From CAYJDG01 sp964368875 (GTDB lineage Bacteria; Pseudomonadota; Alphaproteobacteria; Micavibrionales; Micavibrionaceae), in NCBI GenBank assembly GCA_964368875.1, contig CAYJDG010000043.1, positions 1 through 17,762 of the forward strand: a DNA stretch of 17,762 nucleotides, read 5' to 3'. A program made the position numbers and the translations under genes. This document shows, piece by piece, positions 1 to 6,103 of this stretch. A model generated the notes under the pieces. The model worked only from the letters and a program-made list of their open reading frames with translations, did not search any database and was not told where the DNA came from. Positions within the stretch are counted from its first letter, which is position 1, and each line of letters begins with the position of its first letter.

Positions 1-740
1 TTGCCCTGCAACACTATGCCCACTTCACCTCACCGATCCGCCGCTATGCCGATCTCCTCGTTCACCGCAGCCTGATCAGCGCCTATGATCTTGGTGAAGG
101 CGGCTTAAGCGATCATGAAACTGCCAAGCTCAATGAAATATCAGGCCATATCTCGGCAACCGAGCGCGCGTCAGCCGGCGCCGAGCGCAACTCCGTTGAC
201 CGTTTCACGGCGGCATTTCTGCGCGATAAAATCGGTCAGGAATTTCTGGGCCGCATTGGCGGAGTGACGCGCTTTGGTCTGTTCATCAAACTCGATGACA
301 CAGCCGCAGATGGCCTTGTACCGATCCGCACACTGCCCGATGATTTTTACAACCACGATGAAGGCCAGCATGCCCTGATCGGGCGGCGCACCGGACGCAT
401 CTTCCGTCTCGGCGCGCAGGTCAAGGTCCGTCTGGTCGAAGCCGACACCCTGACTGGCAGCACACTCCTCGAACTGGTCAATGGCGAAGCCGGGGCCGAG
501 GTCGAAGGTTACAAAGGCCGCTCCACCTTTACCCCCGGACTGCCTGGCGACACGCGTGGCCGGAGTGGCAAAAAAGGGAATCACCGCGGCGCGGCCAAAA
601 AACGTGATGATGGTAAATCCGAGCGCAAACCCCGCCATCCCGGGGGCCGTAATGGCAAAAAAGGGTCGAAATCCGGCGGGACTCCCGGGGGTCGCCCGGG
701 GGGTGACCGGGGTGGTAAAAGCGGTGGAAAACCCCGTTAA
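1..740 (+). CDS. rnr: Ribonuclease R, C-terminal part (5' end outside window)
   Basis: RNase R is a processive 3'-5' exoribonuclease that degrades structured RNA and takes part in RNA quality control. The reading frame is open from base 3, with no start in the window, so the gene is cut by the window edge. The first residues carry the RNB-domain signature HFTSPIRRYADLLVHR, which holds conserved arginines of the catalytic domain. An S1 RNA-binding domain follows at about 240-480, with the typical string GVTRFGLFIKLD and DGLVPI. From about 530 the protein ends in a low-complexity tail rich in Lys, Gly and Arg, a feature of many RNase R proteins and probably an RNA-binding extension. The DNA for this tail is very G-rich. 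The stop is TAA at 738-740. rpmG follows 97 bases later from its own promoter. Family identity is secure. Confidence 0.95.
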   Translation, partial: ALQHYAHFTSPIRRYADLLVHRSLISAYDLGEGGLSDHETAKLNEISGHISATERASAGAERNSVDRFTAAFLRDKIGQEFLGRIGGVTRFGLFIKLDDTAADGLVPIRTLPDDFYNHDEGQHALIGRRTGRIFRLGAQVKVRLVEADTLTGSTLLELVNGEAGAEVEGYKGRSTFTPGLPGDTRGRSGKKGNHRGAAKKRDDGKSERKPRHPGGRNGKKGSKSGGTPGGRPGGDRGGKSGGKPR

Positions 741-772
741 AACGGGTGTTTGTCCAACAAAAAGCTATTTTC

Positions 773-800
773 TTGACTTAAGCTCTAAAATGCTTATGGT
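773..800 (+). promoter_or_regulatory. Predicted sigma-70-type promoter for rpmG
   Basis: TTGACT at 773-778 matches the -35 consensus at five of six positions. After a 16-base spacer, TATGGT at 795-800 is a fair -10. Transcription would start near 807, giving a short leader of about 30 bases before the rpmG ATG at 838, with a TAAGGT ribosome site at 825-830. It lies in the only gap between rnr and rpmG, where a highly expressed ribosomal gene would need its own promoter. The -10 match is imperfect, so the exact hexamer is uncertain. Confidence 0.5.
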
Positions 801-837
801 CCGAGGCTGAATTCCGAACCACAATAAGGTACTAAAA

Positions 838-1065
838 ATGGCTAAAAAAGGCGCAGTCGTCAAAATCCGTCTCATCAGCACCGGCAAAAATGCCAAGGGC
901 AACGCGACGGGCTACACCTATTACATCAAGAAAAACCCGAAGAACATCACCGAGAAAATGGCGTTCAACAAGTATGATCCACGTGCGATCAACCCTGAAA
1001 CCCAGAAACTCGGCTGCCATGTGCGTTTTGAAGAGAAAAAACTTCCTCCGCACAAGAAGAACTAG
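838..1065 (+). CDS. rpmG: 50S ribosomal protein L33, enlarged form
   Basis: L33 is a small protein of the large ribosomal subunit, located near the E site. The 75-residue product starts MAKKGAVVKIRLIST and contains the family core YYIKKNPKNITEKM followed by KYDPRA, then HVRFEEKKL near the end, so the family is clear. The usual length is about 50-56 residues. The extra length comes from an insert around residues 17-26 (GKNAKGNATG), a second insert after KYDPRAI (NPETQKLGC) and a basic tail PPHKKN. There is only one cysteine, so this is not the zinc-binding CxxC form. The ATG at 838 has a TAAGGT ribosome site eight bases upstream. The gene follows rnr and faces pleD-divK, an order I recall from other alphaproteobacteria. 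Confidence 0.93.
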   Translation: MAKKGAVVKIRLISTGKNAKGNATGYTYYIKKNPKNITEKMAFNKYDPRAINPETQKLGCHVRFEEKKLPPHKKN

Positions 1066-1077
1066 AACACAGAGCTT

Positions 1078-1097
1078 CACGTCTTTTGCGAGACGTG
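1078..1097 (+). other. Perfect hairpin just after rpmG
   Basis: CACGTCT at 1078-1084 and AGACGTG at 1091-1097 form a perfect 7-bp stem with a 6-base loop TTTGCG. It starts 12 bases after the rpmG stop and is not followed by a T run, so it is not a terminator by itself. Because the true terminator lies 15 bases further on, this stem would stay in the rpmG mRNA. It could act as a 3' stabilising structure or processing site; that role is inference. Confidence 0.55.
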
Positions 1098-1112
1098 TTG
1101 GTTGCAAAACTC

Positions 1113-1143
1113 AAAAGCCACCTTTCACAAGGTGGTTTTTTTT
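1113..1143. terminator. Rho-independent terminator between rpmG and pleD, probably bidirectional
   Basis: CCACCTT at 1118-1124 pairs with AAGGTGG at 1129-1135 around the four-base loop TCAC, followed by eight T at 1136-1143. On the plus strand this is a textbook terminator for rpmG. On the minus strand the same stem follows the pleD stop at 1164 and ends in CTTTTG, so it may also serve the converging eipB-divK-pleD operon. Confidence 0.92.
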
Positions 1144-1163
1144 ATACTGGAATTAGGAAGAGT

Positions 1164-2600
1164 TTACGCCTGCAGCGCACGATCCTGAATCAGGTATTCC
1201 TCGGAGTTGAGGCGACCCTTGTTCTCGAAGTACACACAGTTCCGGCCATCATGCTTGGCTTTGTAAAGCTGCTCATCCGCGCGTTTGAGAATATCCTGCA
1301 GGCTGCTATCGCCATCGGCTTCGCTCGCCATGACGATCCCGCCAAAGGACGACGTGACCTTGATCTCACCCTCAGGGGCGCTACACACAAACGGTTTATC
1401 AGCGATATTGCGGCGCAGGCGCTCGGAAATCAGATAGGCAACATCCGGGGTTACATCCGGCAGGAGCGCGACGAACTCTTCCCCGCCAAGGCGGGCAACC
1501 AGATCGAAGCTGCGCAGACTGTCTTTTATCCGCAGTGAGAATGATTTTAGAATCTCGTCGCCGACGTTGTGGCCATAGGTATCGTTAATCTTCTTGAAGT
1601 GATCGATATCCATGTAGAGGACACCCAGCGGCTTGTTCGAGACCTTGACGGTCTGAATCATCTTCTGCAGGTGAACCTCGAAATAACGGCGGTTATAGAG
1701 ACCGGTCAGGCCATCCGTCAGCGCCATCGAGAGCGAGATTTCGTAATTGGCACGCAGGCGTTCCTGGAAGCGCTTGCGGCGTATTTGCGTGCGCACCCGG
1801 GCAAGGAGTTCGTTGCGGTCGAGCGGGCGCATGATGTAGTCATGGGCGCCGATCTCAAGGCCGTGCGCGATGCGCGGCATATCTTCTTCGTTGCCGAGCA
1901 TGATGATCGGTGTATTCCGTGTCCGCTCATTGGAGCGCAGATGGGAGCACAGGCGCATCCCGTCTTCGTTCTTGAGGTTCAGCGAGACGATGATCAGTTC
2001 GAAATCATGTTGTGGAATGACTTGCAGCGCCGCCATCCCGCCAGTGGTGATCTGGACCATGTCATTGTCGCGGGCGAGAGTATCGCGGATCTTGGCGCTT
2101 TCAAATTCCATGTCTTCAATGACCAGAACACGCGCCTGATCGACCGGCTGGTTCATGACGTTGGAGTTTTCATCGCCGACACCCAGCGAACTCGCGGTGC
2201 TTTCACGGGCGCGCCACTCATCGATCGTCATTTTAAGACGCACCAGCGAGCGCACACGCGCCATCAGCGCGATATCGTTGACGGGTTTGCTCAGAAAATC
2301 GTCTGCGCCGTTCTCGAGACCGCGCACGCGGTCTTCGCTATCGGTCAGGGCGGTGACCATGACGACGGGAATATGAGCGACCGCCGGATTAGCCTTGATC
2401 TGACGGCAGACCTCGAACCCGTCCATACCGGGCATCATCACGTCGAGCAGCACGATATCGGGCTTGGTATCGACGATTTTTTGCAGGGCTTCTGGGCCGC
2501 TCAGGGCGGTGACAACTTCATAGTATTCGCCCATCAATTTTGCTTCGAGCAATTTGACGTTCGGTAGAATATCATCAACAACAAGAACTCGCGTCGACAT
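1164..2600 (-). CDS. pleD: PleD-type response regulator diguanylate cyclase (REC-REC-GGDEF)
   Basis: PleD makes cyclic di-GMP from two GTP when its first receiver domain is phosphorylated, and in Caulobacter it drives the swarmer-to-stalked transition. The 478 residues show the full PleD architecture. REC1 (about 3-120) has the acidic pair D9/D10, phospho-acceptor D53 in LLDVMMPGMDG, T83 and K105 in SKP. REC2 (about 157-272) is degenerate: the acceptor position in IIVSLNLKNEDG is Ser206 and the usual Lys is Arg258, as expected for an adaptor domain. The GGDEF domain (about 290-460) has the active motif GGEEF at 372-376 and the allosteric inhibitory site RSFD at 363-366, five residues before it. 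The ATG at 2600 has an AGGA site upstream. It follows divK by 24 bases in the same operon. Length and layout match the family. Confidence 0.96.
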   Translation of the reverse strand: MSTRVLVVDDILPNVKLLEAKLMGEYYEVVTALSGPEALQKIVDTKPDIVLLDVMMPGMDGFEVCRQIKANPAVAHIPVVMVTALTDSEDRVRGLENGADDFLSKPVNDIALMARVRSLVRLKMTIDEWRARESTASSLGVGDENSNVMNQPVDQARVLVIEDMEFESAKIRDTLARDNDMVQITTGGMAALQVIPQHDFELIIVSLNLKNEDGMRLCSHLRSNERTRNTPIIMLGNEEDMPRIAHGLEIGAHDYIMRPLDRNELLARVRTQIRRKRFQERLRANYEISLSMALTDGLTGLYNRRYFEVHLQKMIQTVKVSNKPLGVLYMDIDHFKKINDTYGHNVGDEILKSFSLRIKDSLRSFDLVARLGGEEFVALLPDVTPDVAYLISERLRRNIADKPFVCSAPEGEIKVTSSFGGIVMASEADGDSSLQDILKRADEQLYKAKHDGRNCVYFENKGRLNSEEYLIQDRALQA

Positions 2601-2624
2601 GCGGGATTTTTTCCTGACTTTTTA

Positions 2625-3035
2625 TTAGTGGGTCGTCGTTGTGGCAGCCTGAGGGTATTGAGGCGGCTGTTCACCGAGATATTTTTGTATGGTTTCCATG
2701 AACCGGGTCACCGAGATCGGCTTCGAGATGTAGTCCTCGCATCCGCCTTCGCGAATTTTCTGTTCATCGCCCTTCATGGCAAACGCCGTCACGGCAATCA
2801 CCGGAATGGATTTCAGGTCTTCATCGTCCTTCAGCCATTTGGTGACATCGAGACCGGAGACTTCAGGGAGTTGGATATCCATGAGAATAAGGTCGGGCTT
2901 TTCTTCACGGGCAAGCGCAAGCACATTGCGGCCGTCACGGGTTTGCACCGTATCGATGCCATGGGCTTCGAGCAGGTCGTGAAAGAGCTTCATGTTCAGC
3001 TCGTTATCTTCGACAATCATGACTTTCTTAGCCAC
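2625..3035 (-). CDS. divK: Single-domain response regulator DivK
   Basis: DivK is a receiver-only regulator whose phosphorylated form binds DivJ, PleC and DivL and so indirectly lowers CtrA activity, setting cell polarity and cycle stage. The 136 residues begin AKKVMIVEDNELNMKLF, strongly DivK-like, with acidic residues E9 and D10, acceptor D53 in LILMDIQLPEVSG, T83 in AVTAFAM and K105 in ISKPIS. A short Pro/Gln/Thr tail follows the domain and there is no output domain. The start is GTG at 3035, chosen because GGGAG lies seven bases upstream; that site directly abuts the stop codon of the upstream eipB-like gene (gap 11 bases), suggesting translational coupling. pleD follows in the same operon, the classical pairing. 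Identity rests on sequence and context together. Confidence 0.95.
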   Translation of the reverse strand: MAKKVMIVEDNELNMKLFHDLLEAHGIDTVQTRDGRNVLALAREEKPDLILMDIQLPEVSGLDVTKWLKDDEDLKSIPVIAVTAFAMKGDEQKIREGGCEDYISKPISVTRFMETIQKYLGEQPPQYPQAATTTTH

Positions 3036-3046
3036 TTGGATACTCC

Positions 3047-3928
3047 CTAGTTTTTACAGGTATCGGCGCTGATCTTTTCAAGCGCGATCAGTTTCTGACG
3101 CACCGAGAAATCACCATATTCTATGATCATATCGCTGATGATGCCGTTTTCGTGGAACGCCATCGTCAGTTCGTAATCTGAGGTTACTTCGTTTTGCAGG
3201 GTCGGGAAGAAGGCCATGCGGACGTTCCAGCCGGGACCGAGCAGTTTATCGTCGATGCCGCCGGTTGAGACGGGCTTGAAGCTTGTTTCATGTTTGAAGA
3301 TATCAGCCTTGTCGCCTTTTTTGAAAGGCTTGCCGATAAAGGAATTGATTTCGACCGGGCCTTCTTCGTCGCTGCCATCGAATATCGAAGTCTTATAGAA
3401 CTTCTCGCCAGCGTGGGCCGCTTTGAGCAGCGCGATCGTTTGTGTGGTCGGGAACATGACGCCAGCCCCAAGGTCAAAGGTCAGGCCGTCGGGGATCGAA
3501 TATCGGGCGGTGCCAGTCTTATCGCCGAAACTGGCTTTGCCGCGCAGCTCTTCGTAGATCTCGCCGTCTTTTTTACGACGCGAGGAGAAATTGAGGCTCT
3601 TGCCGTCGAACCCTTCAAAGGTCGAAAAGTCGCTGCTGATCGTCATGGCCGGGCTGTCGGCGTAATCATAGGCCAGCGTAAAGCGGTGATTGGTGATCCA
3701 GCCTTCGCAGGATGGCTTCCATTCAAAGAACATCTGCCCGTGGATATTGATGATCTGCGAGCCGTTCTTTGCTGACACAAGGCTGACATCATAAAGCGCC
3801 TTGTGCGGGGCGAGCCCGGCAGCGGTTGCCGCATCATTTGCTGGCAGCGCCATGGCCTGCGGTGCGGCAAAAATGACCGCGAGTGCAACAACGCAAGATA
3901 GGTGTCTCAAGGAGGATGGCCCGGTCAT
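3047..3928 (-). CDS. eipB: EipB-type periplasmic envelope integrity protein (DUF1849)
   Basis: The protein matches the DUF1849/EipB family, a conserved alphaproteobacterial periplasmic beta-spiral protein needed for envelope integrity in Brucella. The N-terminus has a Sec signal peptide (SLRHLS, then a hydrophobic run ending APQAMA before LPAND). The mature part starts LAPHKALYDVSL, the typical opening, and continues with CEGW, an acidic F-x-G-F-D-G segment, FDLGAGVMFP and a conserved IFDGSDEEG string. There are two cysteines outside the signal peptide, near residue 74 and near the C-terminus (about 291), matching the disulfide known for EipB. I prefer ATG 3928 (293 residues) over GTG 3940, which would add MKDS and has no ribosome site; the site for 3928 is also weak. 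It is the first gene of the operon with divK and pleD, an unusual place for an envelope protein. Confidence 0.85.
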   Translation of the reverse strand: MTGPSSLRHLSCVVALAVIFAAPQAMALPANDAATAAGLAPHKALYDVSLVSAKNGSQIINIHGQMFFEWKPSCEGWITNHRFTLAYDYADSPAMTISSDFSTFEGFDGKSLNFSSRRKKDGEIYEELRGKASFGDKTGTARYSIPDGLTFDLGAGVMFPTTQTIALLKAAHAGEKFYKTSIFDGSDEEGPVEINSFIGKPFKKGDKADIFKHETSFKPVSTGGIDDKLLGPGWNVRMAFFPTLQNEVTSDYELTMAFHENGIISDMIIEYGDFSVRQKLIALEKISADTCKN

Positions 3929-4161
3929 GGAGTCTTTCACTTAAGTATTTGATTCATATTAACAGATCGGCCTTTTGATAGGAAGGCGAGAAGTGGCATC
4001 CCTCTTTCAGCAGACCTTCATTCTGCCCGGTAAAGTTTGCCGTCCGGTTAATATGCCACGCAGACGGAATTGTTATCCCACATGGCTTATTTAGCCGCTA
4101 CCAGCGCAACAGGCTGGACGTAAGCCCCTGATTCTCAAGCTGGATCGGCGTTTATGCAAAC
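3929..4161. other. Non-coding divergent region between eipB-like operon and cyclase gene
   Basis: No convincing gene is present. It should hold the promoter of the minus-strand eipB-divK-pleD operon, but I see only a weak -10-like TAATAT on that strand near 3956-3961 with no good -35. A 7-bp inverted repeat, GTGGCAT at 3993-3999 and ATGCCAC at 4053-4059, and a short hairpin CCAGC 4101-4105 / GCTGG 4113-4117 lie upstream of the sigma-54 promoter and could be activator or IHF sites. That is only a suggestion. Confidence 0.4.
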
Positions 4162-4177
4162 TGGCACGGCTTTCGCA
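4162..4177 (+). promoter_or_regulatory. Predicted sigma-54 (RpoN) promoter
   Basis: TGGCACG at 4162-4168, four bases, then TCGCA at 4173-4177 match the -24/-12 consensus TGGCACG-N4-TTGCA with a single mismatch. The invariant GG and GC are ten bases apart, as required. Transcription would begin near 4188, leaving a leader of about 38 bases before the cyclase ATG at 4226. Such a promoter needs an AAA+ enhancer-binding activator, which is not encoded in this window. Confidence 0.7.
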
Positions 4178-4225
4178 ATGCTTCAGACACAGGAATACAG
4201 CTAGTCAACAACAAGGGTGAAAGTC

Positions 4226-5008
4226 ATGAGTTTATCTTCCGCAGTTTCAGCTCCAGCAAGCCAAGCCGTCGCACTCTACAGCGAACATTTGCCAGCGCTT
4301 GATGATGGACGTGAAGTCACCAGCAAGGAAGGTCTGTGGCGTTTGCTCTCGACCACCATGGCGATCCTCAACCACGCTCACAGCGAACTCGATGCCGCGC
4401 ACTACGAAGTGCAGGAGCTGCAAAGCCGCATCATCGAACTGGAAAGCCAAAACACGACCGATCTGGTTACCGGCCTGAAAAACCGCCGTGGTTTTGAAGA
4501 GGCGTTTGCGCAGGAACTTGATCGCGTCAATCGCGGCCAATCCAAAGGCGGGATCATGGTTCTGATCGATCTCGATAACTTCAAAGCCATCAATGACACG
4601 CACTCCCACCTTGCTGGCGACGCTGCGCTGAAGCTAGTTGGTGAAGCTCTGATGCAGGAAATCCGCACCATGGATACGGCGGCCCGCCTCGGTGGTGATG
4701 AGTTCGTCCTGCTGCTCAGCAATGCCCGTAAGGAAGATATTCTTGCCCGCATCCAGACGATGGCTTCCCGCCTGAACAAACTTTCTCTGGTCTGGTACGG
4801 CTCCGAGATTTCGGTCCGTGGCTCGATCGGTATCAAAGACTTCAAAAAAGGTGATGACCCGGCTGCCATCTTCCGCGCTGCCGACAGCGCCATGTACAAG
4901 GATAAAGCGAACAATATCAGCCGCGCCTCAGCCAAAGCCCGCGCGACTGGTGTGAACCTGTGCAAACAGCTCGACTTTGAAAGAAGCAAGGAGATCCAGT
5001 TCGCGTAA
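4226..5008 (+). CDS. Stand-alone GGDEF diguanylate cyclase, sigma-54 driven
   Basis: A soluble 260-residue protein likely to make cyclic di-GMP in the cytoplasm. The N-terminal 75 residues have no recognised sensor domain but include a probable coiled coil (about 51-77, HSELDAAHYEVQELQ onward) that would pair two GGDEF domains. The catalytic domain (about 78-235) has TDLVTGLKNRRGF, the metal and substrate strand LIDLDNFKAIND, the canonical active site GGDEF at 156-160 and the inhibitory site RTMD at 147-150. The usual YGH of the family is replaced by HSH in NDTHSHLAGD. The start is ATG 4226, with AAGGG eight bases upstream; the in-frame GTG at 4217 lacks a ribosome site of its own. A sigma-54 promoter lies 50 bases upstream and a strong terminator follows at 5086, so it seems to be transcribed alone. 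Cyclase activity is inferred from motifs. Confidence 0.9.
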   Translation: MSLSSAVSAPASQAVALYSEHLPALDDGREVTSKEGLWRLLSTTMAILNHAHSELDAAHYEVQELQSRIIELESQNTTDLVTGLKNRRGFEEAFAQELDRVNRGQSKGGIMVLIDLDNFKAINDTHSHLAGDAALKLVGEALMQEIRTMDTAARLGGDEFVLLLSNARKEDILARIQTMASRLNKLSLVWYGSEISVRGSIGIKDFKKGDDPAAIFRAADSAMYKDKANNISRASAKARATGVNLCKQLDFERSKEIQFA

Positions 5009-5085
5009 CCTTTAAGTTCCCCAACGGTTGCCCTCCGCTGTACTCCCAAACCCCAAAGTCCCCTTGCAGCAGGTAACCCCCAACC

Positions 5086-5128
5086 AAGCCCGGTTTGCGA
5101 TCACCCCCTCGCAGCCGGGCTTATTTTT
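5086..5128 (+). terminator. Strong intrinsic terminator after the first GGDEF gene
   Basis: AAGCCCGG at 5086-5093 pairs with CCGGGCTT at 5115-5122. Inside it, TGCGA at 5096-5100 pairs with TCGCA at 5109-5113 after a small internal loop, leaving a C-rich apex. The stem is followed by ATTTTT to 5128. It separates the two cyclase genes into distinct transcripts. Confidence 0.88.
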
Positions 5129-5185
5129 GCCGAGAATCCTCCGTTTTATTTACCATAATTAATTTGACGGTTTTCTGTATTTAGG

Positions 5186-5222
5186 TTAAGGTAAAGTTAA
5201 TCAAACATTAAAAAAGTATGAA
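5186..5222 (+). promoter_or_regulatory. CtrA box and predicted CtrA-activated promoter
   Basis: TTAA at 5186-5189 and TTAA at 5197-5200 are exactly seven bases apart, the full TTAA-N7-TTAA recognition sequence of the master cell-cycle regulator CtrA. A -10-like TATGAA lies at 5217-5222. If transcription starts near 5229, the CtrA box falls at about -43 to -29, over the -35 region, the position seen in CtrA-activated promoters. An alternative sigma-70 reading, TTGACG 5164-5169 with a poor -10 at 5187, would place the box over the -10 and suggest repression. No other perfect CtrA box was seen in the window's intergenic regions. Confidence 0.65.
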
Positions 5223-5259
5223 TATCGGCCTGCGGCGGCCTTATAGAGGGACTACCTAT

Positions 5260-5997
5260 ATGAGTGAACTTATACTTCCCAAACGGGATTTTACGCAGGT
5301 TACCTGGGAAGCGACCGGGCCGATGAGCTGGCGCATGTCCACGCCCTACCCCCTAAATCCGACCCACAACGCCGCTCTTCTTCAAGCTCAGGCCGATTAC
5401 TGGAAGAAAATGGCCCTGACGGATGAACTGACGGAAATTCCCAACCGCCTTGCCCTGAAACTTCATATTCAGGACGAAACGGCGCACATCGATCATCAGC
5501 GTGGGAAGAAAAAAGAGATCTCGATCATGTTTATCGATCTGGACGATTTCGGCCCGATCAATAAAATGTATGGCAACGAAAATGGCGACCGCGCTCTTAA
5601 AGCTGTGGCCCAAGCGATCAACTCCGCCATTCGTGAAGATGACCGTGTCTTCCGCAAAGGGGGAGATGAATTCGTCGCCCTTCTATACGGTGCTAACATT
5701 AACGACGCCAATTCAACCGTCGCCCGCCGGATTGAGAAACTTCTTGATGAAGGCATTCCGGTCGAGCTGGATGATGGCAGCATTATTCGTGTTCATGGAA
5801 GCATTGGTGTGTTCGATTACGACCCCGATCTAAAACTAACCGAAAACGTGGCCGCTGCGGATGCGGAAATGATTGTTTCCAAGCGTCAGCGTAAACTTGA
5901 AAAAGCGCGTCGCGCCGATACGGGTTCGGCTCCACCCACTGCCGCACTGGCATCCTCCGGGCCTGCACCAGCCCCGGGCAGCCCTGCCCCCGCTTAA
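5260..5997 (+). CDS. Stand-alone GGDEF diguanylate cyclase with CtrA box
   Basis: A soluble 245-residue GGDEF protein. Residues 1-50 have no known domain. The catalytic domain (about 51-215) shows MALTDELTEIPNRLAL, the strand MFIDLDDFGPIN, active site GGDEF at 134-138 and inhibitory site REDD at 125-128. The common GHxxGD motif reads GNENGD, with His replaced by Asn, and the Lys of the usual DxFKxIN is a Gly (DDFGPIN); both lie near the nucleotide site, so activity should be tested. The C-terminus is a basic stretch (SKRQRKLEKARR) followed by a Pro/Ala/Gly tail of about 25 residues. The start is ATG 5260, with AGAGGG nine bases upstream; an ATG at 5218 would add 14 residues but has no ribosome site and overlaps the predicted -10. 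It is a distant relative of the preceding cyclase rather than a recent copy. Confidence 0.87.
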   Translation: MSELILPKRDFTQVTWEATGPMSWRMSTPYPLNPTHNAALLQAQADYWKKMALTDELTEIPNRLALKLHIQDETAHIDHQRGKKKEISIMFIDLDDFGPINKMYGNENGDRALKAVAQAINSAIREDDRVFRKGGDEFVALLYGANINDANSTVARRIEKLLDEGIPVELDDGSIIRVHGSIGVFDYDPDLKLTENVAAADAEMIVSKRQRKLEKARRADTGSAPPTAALASSGPAPAPGSPAPA

Positions 5998-6059
5998 ATC
6001 CGTCTTCTTCCTGTAATTTCAGGGGTTAAGCCTTAAGCCGGGACTACCGATCCTTCTGC

Positions 6060-6080
6060 ATGGGTGCTATAAAGCCCCAT
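6060..6080 (+). other. Hairpin in the rnd leader region
   Basis: ATGGG (6060-6064) and GCT (6066-6068) pair with AGC (6073-6075) and CCCAT (6076-6080), with one bulged T and the loop ATAA. That gives eight pairs, ending 23 bases before the rnd start. No T run follows, so it is a poor terminator for the upstream cyclase gene. A TATAAA string inside it (6068-6073) could instead be a -10 element, but I see no good -35. Confidence 0.4.
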
Positions 6081-6103
6081 AACATCTGACCAAGCTTACC
6101 CCG

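Noticed and set aside
158..204. Proposed second zinc or mobile-element signal around the rnr RNB/S1 junction
   Set aside because: The region is ordinary RNase R coding sequence; no terminal repeats, transposase or cysteine motif are present.
733..746. Short stem CCCGT/ACGGG at the rnr stop as a terminator
   Set aside because: Only five pairs, and followed by TGTTTGT rather than a T run; too weak to call.
1569..2567. A 332-codon open frame on the plus strand inside pleD
   Set aside because: It is a shadow of pleD, whose domains and catalytic motifs are unmistakable on the minus strand.
4217..4225. GTG 4217 as the start of the first stand-alone cyclase
   Set aside because: The AAGGG ribosome site overlaps it and is correctly spaced for ATG 4226.
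5218..5259. ATG 5218 as the start of the second stand-alone cyclase
   Set aside because: No ribosome site, it overlaps the predicted -10, and AGAGGG stands nine bases before ATG 5260.
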